From Sthenelais limicola (lineage: Eukaryota; Annelida; Polychaeta; Phyllodocida; Sigalionidae), in NCBI GenBank assembly GCA_942159475.1, contig OW804095.1, positions 96,175,740-96,239,739 on the forward strand: a DNA stretch of 64,000 nt. The letters are read 5' to 3'. Both the position numbers and the translations under genes were made by a program. The notes beneath the pieces were generated by a model that searched no databases, was not told where the DNA came from, and worked only from the letters and a program-made list of their open reading frames with translations. This document shows positions 40,101 through 54,286 of this stretch, one piece after another; position 1 is the first letter of the stretch, and each line of letters starts with the position of its first letter.

Positions 40101-41787
40101 CGATTGGAATCACAGCTTCAGAAAAATAATATGTATGGTATGTATTAAATAGGCTCTCTATTTAATTTTATACTTCAATAAAAAAAAATAATGACAGCAT
40201 CATTCGATTGTGGCCTTTTCATTTCAACACAGAAATTCTTATTCTTTCTCCTGGATTAATCATCACACATTTTCATCGATGATTCCCACGCCTGTTTTCA
40301 CAGAAACGTAATCAAAGAACCGATTTCCGATAATCTTCTCATTAATTTCGCCAAGTTTTATTATGACCTTATGTAATCAACTCCAACAAAAAGAAAGGCA
40401 TCTTTGCAGCTTTCAATGTTTTTTACGTCTTGAACGATCTTTTGAAACACGCATAAAGGTTCCTTTCATGGAGAATCCAAAAGATCTAGTTCACCGGAAC
40501 CCTTTTTCTGAACAGGATGGCTACTTGAAACTGCATCAGAAAGTCCAGCCTTGTGATCATGTGCTCAATCCTTTGAAAATAATCATATTGCAAAAATTAA
40601 ACTCCCTTGTACAAAGACAGTATAGTTTGGTCAAACGTTATAACTTCCCTTACATATATCTATAAATATCATACAGCAACATAGTTAATGTAATTCTAAG
40701 TTAATAACAACCAATTTATATTCGCGAAACACATCTAGGCATACCTAAAGTCAGTGTATTGGGAAAACGAAGCCTTTGAAATGGGACGGTATTTCATAAA
40801 AGATGTGGCTTCCTTGATCTCCTGTGGTTAGGTACTACTCATGCTTGCCTGGAAATTCATGCCCAACTTATCTTGTGACATAGGAACTTAGCAGGAGGCG
40901 TGTGGAGTGACAGCCCCTCATTGCCTCCCACTAAGACAACACGAAAGTTGGTTTCAGGTAGAGATAATGGTTCGTGAAAGAGAGAATCCAGCCAGCTAAC
41001 CTCGACCATTACACATTCTAATGCTCTTTTAACCCATGCCCACCCAGCAGACTTAATTCCTGAATCAAAGCAAACACTTCAAGAGGACGATGGACAGCTG
41101 GGATGATAACTGGAAACTTTGGGAAGTTCACCCAGTTGTTTCCCCATTGCGAACAGTGAGCTTGGAGTCTCTTAAATCCTGTGACATTGTTGTTGTGTAA
41201 TTGGAAATGCGCGTAAGTTCTGAACTCGACTTAGGCTTTATAAATAGGCTTTGCCCTATAGTTCGGTATGTCAGAGAACATGAATGAAATCTGGTATTCA
41301 TAAATAGTAAAAATCGACATCTATCAATTATCTACATGACAATATGTCCCAATTGAGTTACATAAGCTTGGAAGTAGCATTTGACGTGGGCATGTTGCAT
41401 ATTTTAACATTGCCAAGATGGGGATATTCGAGGGAAGATTAGGGGGCGTTGTGCATTGTGGATCGGAATAATCAGATAAAGACAAGGCGATAAATGAATT
41501 AAGCATTCCACATACATTCTCAATATCCATCTAGATATCCATGCAATGGTTAGGTCACATAGGGTCGGAATCAGTCATCCCAAGACATATGTGTGTCAGT
41601 AAAGCTACGCAGAGGAATAAAGAACATCTCCATATAGGTACCCCCCTTTAATTTTGTGCCCGCTCACAAACATTCCTGTCGCTTCAGACTCCAACTATTG
41701 AGCCATCATCTGCTGGACTGGATGGGGGCTGCCAGAACTTAGTCAGTCAATCATACATCATACACACACGTGTACATGTATATGTCA

Positions 41788-41809
41788 ATATATATATATA
41801 TATATATAT
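41788..41809. repeat. (AT)n microsatellite
   Basis: Eleven AT units. Confidence 0.9.
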
Positions 41810-44800
41810 GAATGTATGAATGATAACATTACACCAATAGGCGAGTAATTATCCATGAACCATGTTTCATTTCAGTCTAGCCTCCGTTCTATAGATATAC
41901 ACAAACCTTATCACTGCATGACTACATTCTATCTAGCCTAAGGTCGGATGACCTTCATTGGCTCTGTTTCACCATGACCCACAGTGAGAGATGCCGCCTC
42001 TGGGCCAACTCACACCTGTGATCCTGGGGAGAGTCTACCAGACCTGCTGAGCTGGCATTAGCCCAAACGTCACACCTGCATGATCGTTACCTTTTCCTAC
42101 CTTTACATCCAGACACAAGATTATATCTGTGTTGATGTATTGCTTTGTCTTCTCAGAATGCGATACAGTATAGAAGTACAATGACCCTTAGATGATAAGG
42201 TTATATGAAGGTGAATCAGCACATAAATGTGTCGGCCCCATTGTCGGATATGATATAATATATAATTTCAGTTACATTGAGTTTCATTTTATAACCACTT
42301 TCTTCCAATTAATTTCGGACGAACTATGTTTAGTAATAATATCCCATGAAGTAAGACCAAATTGATTGGATATGTCAGTAGCTTATTTTATATATACAAG
42401 GGATATATATATCCATTGTCATAATACAGACGTCATCGTTCGTTGATTAGCTAAGTTAAAAAAAAAAGCCAAATATGTGATACCATATTTGGTCAATTAA
42501 AGAAACCACGGACTTGCTATGGAAACACATTACAAGTTCGTGAAGAAACTGCATTTCACTTAAAAAAATAAATGTGATGTGTAGGCGACACTAACAATTC
42601 GCCTAATCGCGTATTCACATCTTTAAAAATGCTTTTGCTGAAGCATCCTAGGCAATATACGTGGTCATGTGGTAAGTTCTTCCCACCTTCCCAAGAATAT
42701 AGCACCTATGCATCTTGGAATGGCTATACATCAATCGTATATATATCCCGGCTCGGTGATTCATTGCTGCTGACAAAATAAATATAAAAGTTAATGCTAC
42801 ATTATACAAGCTGTACTAGTATGATAGGCACATTTACGAAGGATGCATGGGCGCCATAGAATGAAACGGCCTTTCTTCTAAGGCCTATAACTTTAACAGG
42901 GGACGGCGTGTTGAATATAAATAAAGTGCTGACAAAAACGTATATGTACGCTTGTAAACCAGGTGAATCCAAGACATCAAAAGGGTTACTTTGTAGAACA
43001 GTTTACACATTCACTTCAGTTCGGAGCACTACCTTTATATTTTTCATTGTAGGGATGGTCATGCGCCGGAATCGAGTTCCAAATTTACAACTTCCTATCC
43101 GTTTGCCTCTGTGGGAAGGCATGCATCTAATGCAACTGAATGTGGGTACACTTTAAATGTGACCCTTTGACATTTAAGCGGCCGTACCTAGTGGGAATCC
43201 TTCCATCTTAATCACTATCAGACATAAATTCTGTAACTTACAAGAGCTCAGTATCCGGACTAAACAGGAGCCAATAAAAATCTAAATTATGGGCAATTTC
43301 GTGGTTGAATTAAACCAATCCTGTGGCTTATTTCTCTATTTCTAATTATATTTAGCAAGGAAACACTTTAGCAATCACCATAAAAAATGACAGCCTGTTG
43401 CCAGCAAGGCCAAATACTTGAGTTTCCTTTGTGGCGAAGGAGCTTCCCAGGGCATCGGAGGTTCCCTGGGATGAAGTCTTATTAAAGTTCTGTCCATCAA
43501 CAGGGGGTTAATGAGGGAAAACAGAGTTTAATTTTGATTGCCATAACCAGTATAACTTCATCACCAATACCTTTCTTCTTTAAACAGTAATTAATTAACG
43601 AAGGCCCTCATCTCTTGATTTGTACCAGGGACTGCCTCCGGTTACAACGATTGATTCCCAGTGGAAGCTCATACAAAACCTTCTAGCTATACCTAATTGT
43701 GTAGACGTAATGTGGATTAGATGCAGCATCAGTTTGAAGCTTCTACTTTAAATGTTCCACCCCTCGATCTTGTATAGGAAGTGTGTGACCTAGTCACTGA
43801 CCTCCTGTGAACTACAGCAGAGCTGCATCGTACTTAATTCTGTGAATCAAGACTTAAACTGATCTACGTTATTCAAAGACAATACACATCTTGTAATCGA
43901 TAATAGTTACCAATGGAGTTACCCACGTCCCACCATGGCATATATGACAATCTCAATATGGCTAGGGGCAACCTTCATGCAGTTTTTCCTAGCCATGCTA
44001 TACCATACTGACTTACCGACTTATACCTATATCATACTGATTTATTAGATCAGTGTTTAGACCTAGAACTAAATGCATGGCAATTCTAATTCAGAAGTTT
44101 TTCATCAGTGTTGGCCATGATGTATTATAGGGTTTTCTTGGAAAACAAAATGCGCTTTGCAGAATAACGCTACTACAATACAATTTTATTTATGCACAGC
44201 AAGAATCCACGTGAGTTATCATTTCCAGTATTGGATTCAACATTCCATCCCGAGACGTTTTAAATCCCCCTGCTAAAATAGGAATATATTTGTGTATTTG
44301 TTAATCACAATATCATGTGGCCTAGTCGATGGCATAGTCATTTTTTTAACAAAAAATGGTCAAATACAATGTGTGAAACCTGCGATTCATGGGTTGCATA
44401 TCTTTGGAACATATCGATGAATATCAAGCTTCAGGTCAAGTGCCTTCACTGTTGGCTTACTCGCAACATTCTAATGCAAGCATTTATCAAGCCACTATCT
44501 TTCTACTGAAATGTGACTACTACCAACGTTACATCTGCCCGTCCCCGATGTCTTATTTCACGACTAACCTGCTTCCACGGGAGGGATTGTTTATGCTCAC
44601 AGAGGGCATACACACAACGCCACGAGAAAGGGTTTCGGGGTGATTTCAGGCCAAATTTACGTATGTAAAGAGCTATGGGAAATGCAAACAATAAGTGGGA
44701 ATTTCGATTTTACTTCCTGGAGCCCAGCAAAATGCGGGCAACGCCTGACGCTCGGGGCAAAAATCAATCTCATCTCGCAGATCGAGCGTAGTGATTAATA

Positions 44801-47800
44801 CTTCTCTTGCCACCTCCTGTATCGGGCAGAATACCTTCTTCACTATAGATGCTCACACAATCCTCAAACGCAGCCGCTATTTATTACTCGTTTTTCCGTT
44901 AGGATTATCCTCGATAAATGGTGTCAGCTTTCGGTTCAGGCTGATATAAGATTCTTGGTCTCACACCTGTTTTATGTTCGCAGAGATAAGCAGGGTAGGA
45001 AGAAGTGCTGAGGTCTAACAGCCAGCGACTTGCCGAATCAATCAAGGCACAAATAGTTGTAGCCAAGGAAGATCATAAAATGTAGCACCCAATTCCTCCT
45101 TGAGGGATTTAAATATGAGGGGATGATCCTCGGGGCTATTGTTGCTTCATTCCACAAGTAGCTCCATGCCCCTGACCGCAGCTTGCGCCTCTGACATTTA
45201 TCAATATAGCGCCGCTGGCATCTTGCTTATCTCTCTGACACAGTAACATATCTATGGGATATATTAGGATCCTTTGATGCATACGGATCGTACAGTGATT
45301 AATATGCCATAACTATGTTGCTTATTATACAGGTATATAGGGGAGTATGCGAGCTGTCCCATGCGGTTGTGCCTTGGGTTGGATTTCTAGCAACAACATG
45401 CATGCGTTATAAATGGTAGAGGCAACTGTGACTTTTAAACAAGTATCTTATTATTACAACGCTTTGCCATATTGGCAACGTGAGATGAACATACTTCCAA
45501 ATCCAAATCTCCTCTTTTTATTTCTCTGTGGTCACTAGGTGAGATGTGACGGGTTTGGCTTGCAGTAAACAGCCATAAAGACCTATTTTGAACCTAGTTG
45601 TGCTGGGTGGATACTTGAATAGATCTACATGTTCATGACTTCCGCCAGGAGAGAACCAATGTCACCATGAATTACAACCCCATCATTGCGCCTAGAGCAA
45701 GCAAGAATCGAGTCTATCCATATTAAAGAGAGAGAATGCTGTCCCTTTGGGCAAAGCTACGTAAATATACCCAAATTTATATGAAGATCACATTAAAGGG
45801 TCATTGTGCACGGGGAATTCCTTTACTAATAGAGCTCCTAAATATATGTATGGTGTATAGCTGACTGTGAGGTGCTCTTGGGAGACAACTGCTCGAGGGG
45901 AAGCGCTCTGCTATCAGCCCCTACACGAGGCGGAGGAGCTGCTCACTGAAGACCCGATCAGAGCAGGTTTTATCTCTGAGAAACAGGGATCAAGCCCGTC
46001 TGATATCTGGGCCTTCATCATGCTGCACCGGAACAGAGTGGGGTAGTCATGAGAGAGAAAAATGATTGAAAGACAGGAGCGATGCTCATATCGTCCCGAG
46101 TAATACTAGTATTTTCTATCCCCCCCCCCCCACCCTCCCAATAAACAATATGAGGTTTTATGTTTCAACACATCAAGAGCATGGTGGCCTTGCGGTGACA
46201 TTTGAAGGACGGGTCGCATTCTCATTTGAGGCTACTATTGTTTAAATTGGGCCATGACAATAGTCATACATTGAAGTATGAAATGTTAGAATAGAATTGC
46301 CTGCTCCCCTCAAGCATGTCAAAGCCCGAATGAATGCAGTATAATAGTGGGTTAAATAAGTGAACTCAATCAAAATGAAAAAATATATAGAGCAAGGATA
46401 TTCATATTAAGGTCTTTTTTGTATAATGATCGGCGTCACGTAGAATGTCAAAATGATTCTTTCTGACATTGTTCTGAACTAACAAGGACAATCTCCTCAA
46501 CCAGGACTTCATCTGCTTAGCTTCGATTTTATTACTTTTGTCTGGATGGAAAAACCTCTCTGCATCAATAGGCATGAAATAAAAAACGGTGATGATCAAG
46601 GTCAGAGTATGTGGTATTTTACGGATGGAAGGATAAGCGGATTTGATGGAACTCACGTGCGACATTCTCTCTATGGAACTATTTTCTTTTTATGAACTAC
46701 CATGAACTATGAGATCAAATAGGATGATACACCTGTCTCATTCTTCCATATCCTTAGAGAGTATTCTTTCTGTGTAAAGAATGTGTATGTAAGAAATTTG
46801 ATTCGATAGATTGCACTAGACAGCTTCCGGCGCCGCTGCAATTTTAGTCCGACTCAGTGTCACAGGGAATTCGTTAAAACTTAAAAAAAAGGACCACTGA
46901 ATGATGGATAGTCATTTTGGCCTGGTTAGACGAAGGATTGCTGATAAGATCTAAGATGAAAAGAAAGTTGGTTTTCAATTTTTCCGATGAAGTTTTCTTA
47001 TGAATATATGTAAGGCCCAAATGAATAAAGGGCTTTGCTAGAATGAGGTAACACCGTCATCATCTTTAACAATATTCATCAACAAGAACTGATCACTGTC
47101 TAATAATTATTCGATATCAAATTAAAAATCGTCTGTCATATTGAAGTGTGACAGCATGTATTATGTACTCTTATGAGTCAGATCGTCAGGAAATTACAAT
47201 CAGCAGCTCTACGCATTCTGCAAATTCGGCATGCAGAATTATAAGGTTATCTAGTTACATCTGGTATTGCGTTGATTGAACAGTAATTGCGTTGATTGAA
47301 CCGGAATCCGAATCCCATTTCTATATTGAATTTGGGTTATTTGAGAGGATTGGTGGAGGGCAATTGTATATTTTCTAATGATCTGACCCATATACTATCA
47401 GTTCAAAGCATGATGCAACATCAGTTCCTATATCACTGTCTCCACTAGGTAAAATTAGGAACCATAACAGTTACAGCTTATGTTGCAAATATCCTGGAGA
47501 ACGAGAAGCCCTAAGAAACAATGGCTTATACGTTGCTATCGTGATATAACTCGGGTAATGGTCACAAACAGAATGGATGCACGAATGTGAGCTAAATAAT
47601 GTATTGCTTCTGCTGGGGTTGGTCCCAAGATATCTTCATCTTGCATTAAGGGAATGGAAATTGATAAATGCATAGTATAGGGACTTAATTCACCGATCCC
47701 ACCGGGTACACTCCTCTGTAATGAGAGTGCAAAATTACGACTGTCTGTTTCCCTAAATATTACTATACGGATTCCAGTGCACAATAAATTTTAAATATTT

Positions 47801-48432
47801 ACTCCAGGCCAGATACTATACCCTCAGTTCTTAGCTTAAACTAGAGTACGGTAATAATTCATATTGACATTTATATTTGTAGCCCAGGAGCTGCAACATA
47901 TATATGGTTTTACAATGCTGAAAATACTTAATACAGATCGCTCATAAATTTACGTGCACTTGGGTTAATTCAATTTCATTTCTGTATCCGGTTTCCTGGT
48001 CAACATATTAATTGATTGAACGTTACTTTGAAAATACACTGTTAACCCTTCATCTACAACATAATCATACTCACCGTATAAACATGCCCTGATATTGCCT
48101 TTTTAGAGTTAGATGCATGTATAGGTATAGAGTTAGATGCCGGTATAGAGTTCTATATTCTTTATCTGTACCTAAACACGATGTACAAATAGGAGCCATG
48201 CATTAGAAAAGAATTCCTGGTCTTCCCGCATGGTCCTTGGCTACAGGGGTGGGTAGTTTTTTTAGATAGTTTTTGTTTCTCAGCTTGCTGAGAAACAAGT
48301 ATGTTACTATGAAATACGCCAATCACTGATAGTGGATCACATCTGATAATATTCTTTAGCTGTCTGTGAGGTGTTTAAGGATGCCTTATCTAACCCTTCG
48401 ATCAGGTCCTATATTTCACACTCCGTCGTTAT

Positions 48433-49010
48433 TGTTACACTGATAGCTACTGATTGACAGCTTTTCTATAGCCAAGGGAGCTCAGCCAAGGGAGCTGATT
48501 GGCTCTTAGCTGATTGGCTGTTAGTAAGGCTTAGTAAGGCTATGGCTGTAGGTGTAGCTGTAGCCAACGGAGCTGATTGGCTGTTAGTAAGGCCTTCGGT
48601 CCAGGTCAGTATACTATACCTCCAAATGGTCACGTCAGGTTGGTCACGCCAGTGCATGCCGCGCTACTCACGCGATTATGGTTACGGTGGGTCTCACACA
48701 CAACTCTATAGGAGTTTAGTACCCATTGGTTTGGCTGAGGTGGCCCGTTATAAGCACCCAGAGTGTCCAGTTTGACCGGTAGTGGACACTCTGTGCGGGT
48801 AAATGGCTGCGGTACTGGCCCTCTATCGGGGTTAAACTTCCGGTCAGGGTGGCAGCAACACTGGCCAGCGGGCGTTGTCCTGGGGGGTGAAGCGTACAGG
48901 CATGACAGTGGTTTGAGCTATGAAAAGGGTGCAGTTGTTCTTTTTTTTTCAATAAATCTGTAATTGAATCAACGTCGGTGGCCGTTCAGTGTACGTGTGT
49001 CTTAGATTCA
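48433..49010 (+). mobile_element. Possible solo LTR or retroelement control region
   Basis: The order is that of a U3-R-U5 region: three inverted CCAAT boxes (ATTGG at 48498, 48513 and 48576) in a local duplication, a fourth at about 48724, TATAAG at 48748, then AATAAA at about 48951 followed by a T/G-rich tail. A perfect 11-bp hairpin, CAGAGTGTCCA / TGGACACTCTG, spans 48759-48793. I could not define TG...CA ends, a target duplication or a primer-binding site, so this may equally be another kind of promoter or repeat. Confidence 0.35.
48759..48793. repeat. Perfect inverted repeat (11-bp arms, 13-nt loop)
   Basis: CAGAGTGTCCA at 48759-48769 and TGGACACTCTG at 48783-48793, located just after TATAAG. 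Confidence 0.9.
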
Positions 49011-49279
49011 AAGTGTGTTTGTTATGATCCAGCGGTCACGGTCCCTGGGAGCACAGTCACGCCACCTGCGAGTGTGTGGAGACATTAACGATGTGCTTGC
49101 TGCACTGCTGCCACTCTCACCATCGGCATGTGTCTAGGGACTCAACAAAGAAGAAAAGAAAAGATCTGAATCGGCCGAAATGATTGCAATATTGTTTTAC
49201 CCCAATAGTTAAGTCAACGATCCTATAGCTACACAGGATCGTTGGTGGAACTAGGTAAACAAACCTGTCCTGATGCCAG

Positions 49280-49351
49280 CCATATTAGGATATATAGGTC
49301 AGGGCTTGCCATATATGGCATATAGGTCAATGCTTGTCATACCATATATGG
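49280..49351. promoter_or_regulatory. Cluster of three CArG boxes
   Basis: CCATATTAGG (49280-49289), CCATATATGG (49309-49318) and CCATATATGG (49342-49351) all fit the SRF/MADS consensus CC(A/T)6GG exactly; the first equals the c-fos serum response CArG. Spacing is 29 and 33 bp, close to three helical turns. Part of the cluster arose by a tandem duplication of about 33 bp (ATATAGGTCA...GCTTG). Function is inferred, not shown. Confidence 0.5.
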
Positions 49352-49915
49352 ATAATGATGTCACTACCAGTTCACCCTTAGTTCACCCTAGTTCCAGGAC
49401 AATCCCCATCAACACTAGCGTCAGTGGTAAGGTTAGAGAAGAATGCAACTTAACTAAACTGTAAGTAAATGCTTTCTGACAATGTTGGAGGTTCAGGAGA
49501 AGTGATAGTAATGGAAGTAGTTGATAATAACAGCCCAACCAACGGGTACTAAAGCCATTAGAGCCTTCGTTTATTGTTCTCGCTGGCCCTCTATGCCTGA
49601 CGGGAACCATGAGCCTTGGCCTATGCTGTTTATGAGAATATCATGATATTTTCTTTATCTTCCTCTCCCCCAGCCCCCCCCCCCCTCTCTTTCTCTCAGA
49701 GAAAGAATGTACCCATCCACATATTCCAGTAATTCTCTGAAACGGGCAGCATTTGATTTCAGCTTTTTAGAAAAAATAAAATCATATGATATAGACCTAT
49801 GTGGGCTCAAGTGGCGAAGCCGCTTGTCATTAATAAATACTGGATTTTGCAACAGAAGGATGGGAAGGATAGGTATGTCCTTTACCTAATGAAGGCCTTC
49901 GTTAAGTAAATAACG

Positions 49916-49967
49916 GGAGTGGGGGGAGTGGGGGGAGAGGTCGGCAGGAGTGGGGGGAGGGGGGTTG
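49916..49967 (+). repeat. G-rich tract with quadruplex potential
   Basis: Repeated GGGAGTGGGGGG-type units, with five or more G-runs within 52 bp. Confidence 0.75.
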
Positions 49968-50549
49968 GAATTGCAATATAATCTCATATGGTACTGTGCC
50001 CTGAGGGAACAGTGTTATGTTTTTTGTGCAATATTTGTACTTTGAAATGTTCGGATATAAGTTAAAATGTAAACTTTGTAGGTAAATATTTTGCATTTTC
50101 AGTCTAAACATGCCTAAAGTGCAATAACTATAAGTTGACATCAGGCACAAATGATTGTGGCTGAGAAAATCGTTTCCAGTGGAAACGCCAAGTATATGAA
50201 TTAAGTTGACACTGATTACAAGGTTAAATATGTTAACAGTTGATCAAATCGGTGCATAACTTTATAATTAATTAACTTTGTACTTGTTTACGTATGTAAA
50301 GACCAGAAAGTTCTAATATCTATACTACACCCTCAGAAAATTCACTAGAAACAGGACGAAATTGCGTAAATATTTACACACATTTTGTTTAATGGATTCT
50401 ACGAGTAACAAGGCATCAGAATTATGAAATGCATTCATTACAAAATCACTCAAGTGCGCTACACCTGCCGCAACCTTCAGAAAAGTTTCCACACTCTAGT
50501 GTAGCTTTCTTCTCGACACACTGGCTCTAAGCGGCAAACTATAGCTATT

Positions 50550-50841
50550 TATTATACACGCATTGCCATGAAAACAACATATCTAGAGTGATTTACGCAT
50601 AGTGTTATTTCACCAGTGATTTACGTGGGGTTGTCATGGCAACCAATCTGGTTTTTTATTAGAAAGATTACTGATACAATTCAAATTTATGACTCGATTT
50701 TTTCTATTTTCATGATTGAAAGCATGTATTATAAATCTGTTAACTAACTCATTGGTTTCAGTCGCTTAGATTAGAATATTGCACTTGTTGCTACGCAACT
50801 CGTGCAATATTCATGCTCCTTCAAAAAACTTGTTAGTTAAC
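50550..50841 (-). repeat. Hairpin-ended dispersed repeat, copy B (inverted)
   Basis: Reverse-complement copy of the element at 3873-4160, about 292 bp. It keeps the palindrome GTTAACTAAC / GTTAGTTAAC and the inner stem GAATATTGCACGAGTTGC / GCAACAAGTGCAATATTC, which is longer and better paired here than in copy A. Confidence 0.8.
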
Positions 50842-53432
50842 CTGTATATATTATAACTAACAGCTATAACTCTGCATCAGGTGCGAATTGAATATAATTT
50901 ATACAGTGTACGGAGATGTAATGAAATAAAAGTATGTTATAGATTTCGTCACTCCCTGGCGGGCCCAAACTGGCATATATAGCCACTCATGACGTCAGTC
51001 AACATCATAACAGTGAAACACAAGCTTACAAAATATAAGCATAATAGATTTAACAATATAACTAATAAATACCAATATCCTAAAATGACTAATACTAAAT
51101 ATGACTTTAGACGGTATTTCATCTTAGTGAAATATGAACTATCAAAATAACGATGAAGTTTTCCAAAAATTCCCGAAATGTAAGCAATAATGTTTTAGTT
51201 ATTTGTCAAGAAGTATATTACCAAGTGAGACTATAATTATGATACTTATGTAACAGTACACGTACGAATAGTTACGTTTTTCCGGAAGGACTTTTTATCT
51301 TGGTCACATAAATAAACTAGTTTTAACCCGGCGTTTCACGTCAAACCTCAAGCTTCTTGCTATTCCCTAGTGGTGTCCTTGCCCAGAAATCCCCTTAAAG
51401 TCGAACAGCATGCATTCACCTAAGGCTAAATTTCGGTCCCTTATTTGGCTAAATTGCCTAACGATTGCTGTCCTGTACCAGGCTCTCCCGGGATCTGAGC
51501 CTGGTAACAAGCTTTGCCAAGACGCCAGGTGAACAAGATTTCCCGTGCCCATTACTGGAATCAGGCTGCAATTCAGGGCTACCCATCATTCGGAACTTGC
51601 ACAAGCAGATGAAAAGCCCAGGGACCAAGAATGCATGGTAAGTTAGGCGTGTCGCCAGCTAAAGACCCTGATATCATCGTCACAAATCTGTCTAACGAAC
51701 AGCAGATTACAAGATCATCATTAGCGATGAGTGTTTGCATTTATAGGGAAGTGGGCAGCTTGAACAATGATGAGATGGAACTTTTTTATTGCCCCTTCCG
51801 AATGCGTCCCGACCTTTGTACGGAAGAGGAGATCCGCAAGATGGCACGAGTAACCCCAGCAGATTGGAATTGCCATTTACATATACAGGCAGCTTCTTTC
51901 AGAGGCTCTGAAGACGCATGTCACATGATACGGAACCAATTTTTGAGAAACTGTCATTATTCCTTTGCCCATTTTAGATATGAATAATGATATATCCTTT
52001 GGAAAGTAAGCCTACACTTTAAATAAAATACTCCATGCATTGATGGCAGCCATTGGGGGATTTTCCCAACTCCCTCGGTATGATGTGATAGCTTTCTATC
52101 GGCCACCAAACCAGGCAAACCCTCCCATTGCAATCTATATACCTGACAGATATCAGCAGATTTACTAGTAGTGGCGTCTATAAGTTATTAACATATCCCG
52201 CTGAGACTACTGACATGAAGTCATAAACAATTGCTCGTTAGCGCCAACATAGAAAGGCGGGGAAAGAGGGAGAGTCTCCACTGTGCAGGGACCATTGTGG
52301 TCGTTTTGAGTCATCTTCTGCGTTTGATCAAACTTCATGCAAATATCTGGATATGATCGTTATAGTTCTTGCACTTGCTATCATTTAATTCATTCAACGA
52401 GCTCCCATTATTTTCCATAAAGCATGAACAGGTTCATCTACCTCCCAACGGTGAAATTCAAAACAGCTAAACTCCCCGTGATGAACGCGTCTTGCATACT
52501 CTTCCATTCAGGAGTTACTAAATCCCCCAGATAAGCTTAACTTGTAGTCATAACATATTCCGTTGCATGAACTATTACATTCAAGTGAATAACTAGACCA
52601 TCAGCAGTGTGTCTACCGAAATACATTCATACTGCTCCTCTCGCCATTGTTAAAGCAAAAGTCTAGATCTGTTGTTAGGTTTTGGACTAAAAATGTCTTA
52701 CCGAAGGGAAAAGTCTGAAGTTGATTGGAGAAAAAGGAAATGTCTTCATGTATATTGACGATAGATATACCGATAGAAAAGCTTTATTCACCACGGTGTA
52801 ACCTGATTCCTATAGCGTTTATCAACTTGACTTAAGCCGAAAACGAAAAATATCGTCTCTTCTAATGTCATTTCATATGCTCTTCAAGTGAAGATATTTT
52901 GAGGGGCAATATGTAGATTTTTCAGGATTGCCTTGCTATTTTTGTCAAGGTAACCTTAATAAAGCAGCATTTTATTCCCCTTCTCAAAGGAGGCATTATA
53001 CACAATGCTTTAGTGGTCAGTAGGGATACCAAAGCAGTGATAAATCTATCATTTCCTACATTTCCCTTCCATATAGTCCCATGCATAATAAATAGGCATA
53101 CATGGCTGATAAAATGCCTTGGAATCTAAATCACTAAACTACAGAATACGACATCACTCAGTGTATTTCTTGTAACTTTCCTGGGAATTTATTGTTGCAT
53201 TTCAGGTTTCATAAGAGAGTGTTGCGTAAATCCTGCCATGCATTAAGACAGGTAATGACTTTCTGCAGATGATATGGCAATTTGTCTGCAGAAAGGGGAA
53301 ACATACCGTCCCAGCCATGGTGCTCAATGAGAGGACATCAGCATAATGACGCCAACAAATGAGGACAGCCAAGCGGGTGATACATATATTTTGTTATTGT
53401 TCTGCATATAGCTTTTTTGATTACCTTTTAAT

Positions 53433-53503
53433 ACTATTGCTATGACAGTAGCAAAACTATTGCCATGACAGTAGCAAAATACTTTCGCAAACAATAGTAT
53501 TAA
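53433..53503. repeat. Tandem duplication within a hairpin
   Basis: A 23-bp unit, ACTATTGCTATGACAGTAGC plus AAA, is repeated twice. AATACTATTG before it and CAATAGTATT after it can pair over 10 bp. Confidence 0.8.
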
Positions 53504-54286
53504 TGTCTGAATAACCAGGCAAAATGTTGATCTATTATTTCTAATTCTCGCTTTCACAAAGCCATATTAGTCCATAAAATAATACTTTGTCCTCTTCATT
53601 GGGACCAAGCACGACAGGATGACAAGTATGAAGAATGGGTGCTTTTCTTACGTCTTGTGGGAGAATGGCTTGAGATATACACATAGTTACATATAGTATT
53701 ATGTACGAAATCCCCTTACATAATAATGTGAACAAATATTTATTTCTTCAACCGATCTGAAATATTTGATTATCTCCCCTTTTTACAATAACCTAAATGA
53801 AGTCACATCGGGGATGATTCATTGACATAAATAATTAAGACATAATGGGATGAATGATAATTCACGGAAACCTTCCTTTTGGCTGCAACCAGCGGTGTAC
53901 ACTTCCAGTAGCCTCATCTATCTTCTAAAGTTTCCGTTGTCTGAGGCCTTTTTATGTCTAACTCTGCGACACTTTTTTAAAAAGAATTTTATTCTCATAT
54001 TCAACAGAAACGCAGACACACCCTTCGCTCAAAGATATTAAGCGATTTTCAAGGTTATTTGCACTAATCAATCGACAAAAGACATAATATTAATAGTTGG
54101 GAGAAAATGACATGTATATTATAAATGTCATAGGCGATTTGGTAGTAATTGCACAATTTCCACATTGTGTCCACTTGATGATTATGACGAAGAATTTTGG
54201 GAAATGAAAAAAGGGAGATTTCCTTGCTATATAACAAAATACCTTTTTTGAGGACGGACGAAAAAAGAGAGGGTCAAGCCAGCAGA

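Noticed and set aside
49010..49080. Primer-binding site after the LTR-like segment
   Set aside because: No stretch starting TGG that complements a tRNA 3' end could be placed, so the retroelement call was kept weak.
51631..51987. Plus-strand open frame of 118 codons
   Set aside because: No similarity to any family I know and no supporting signals.
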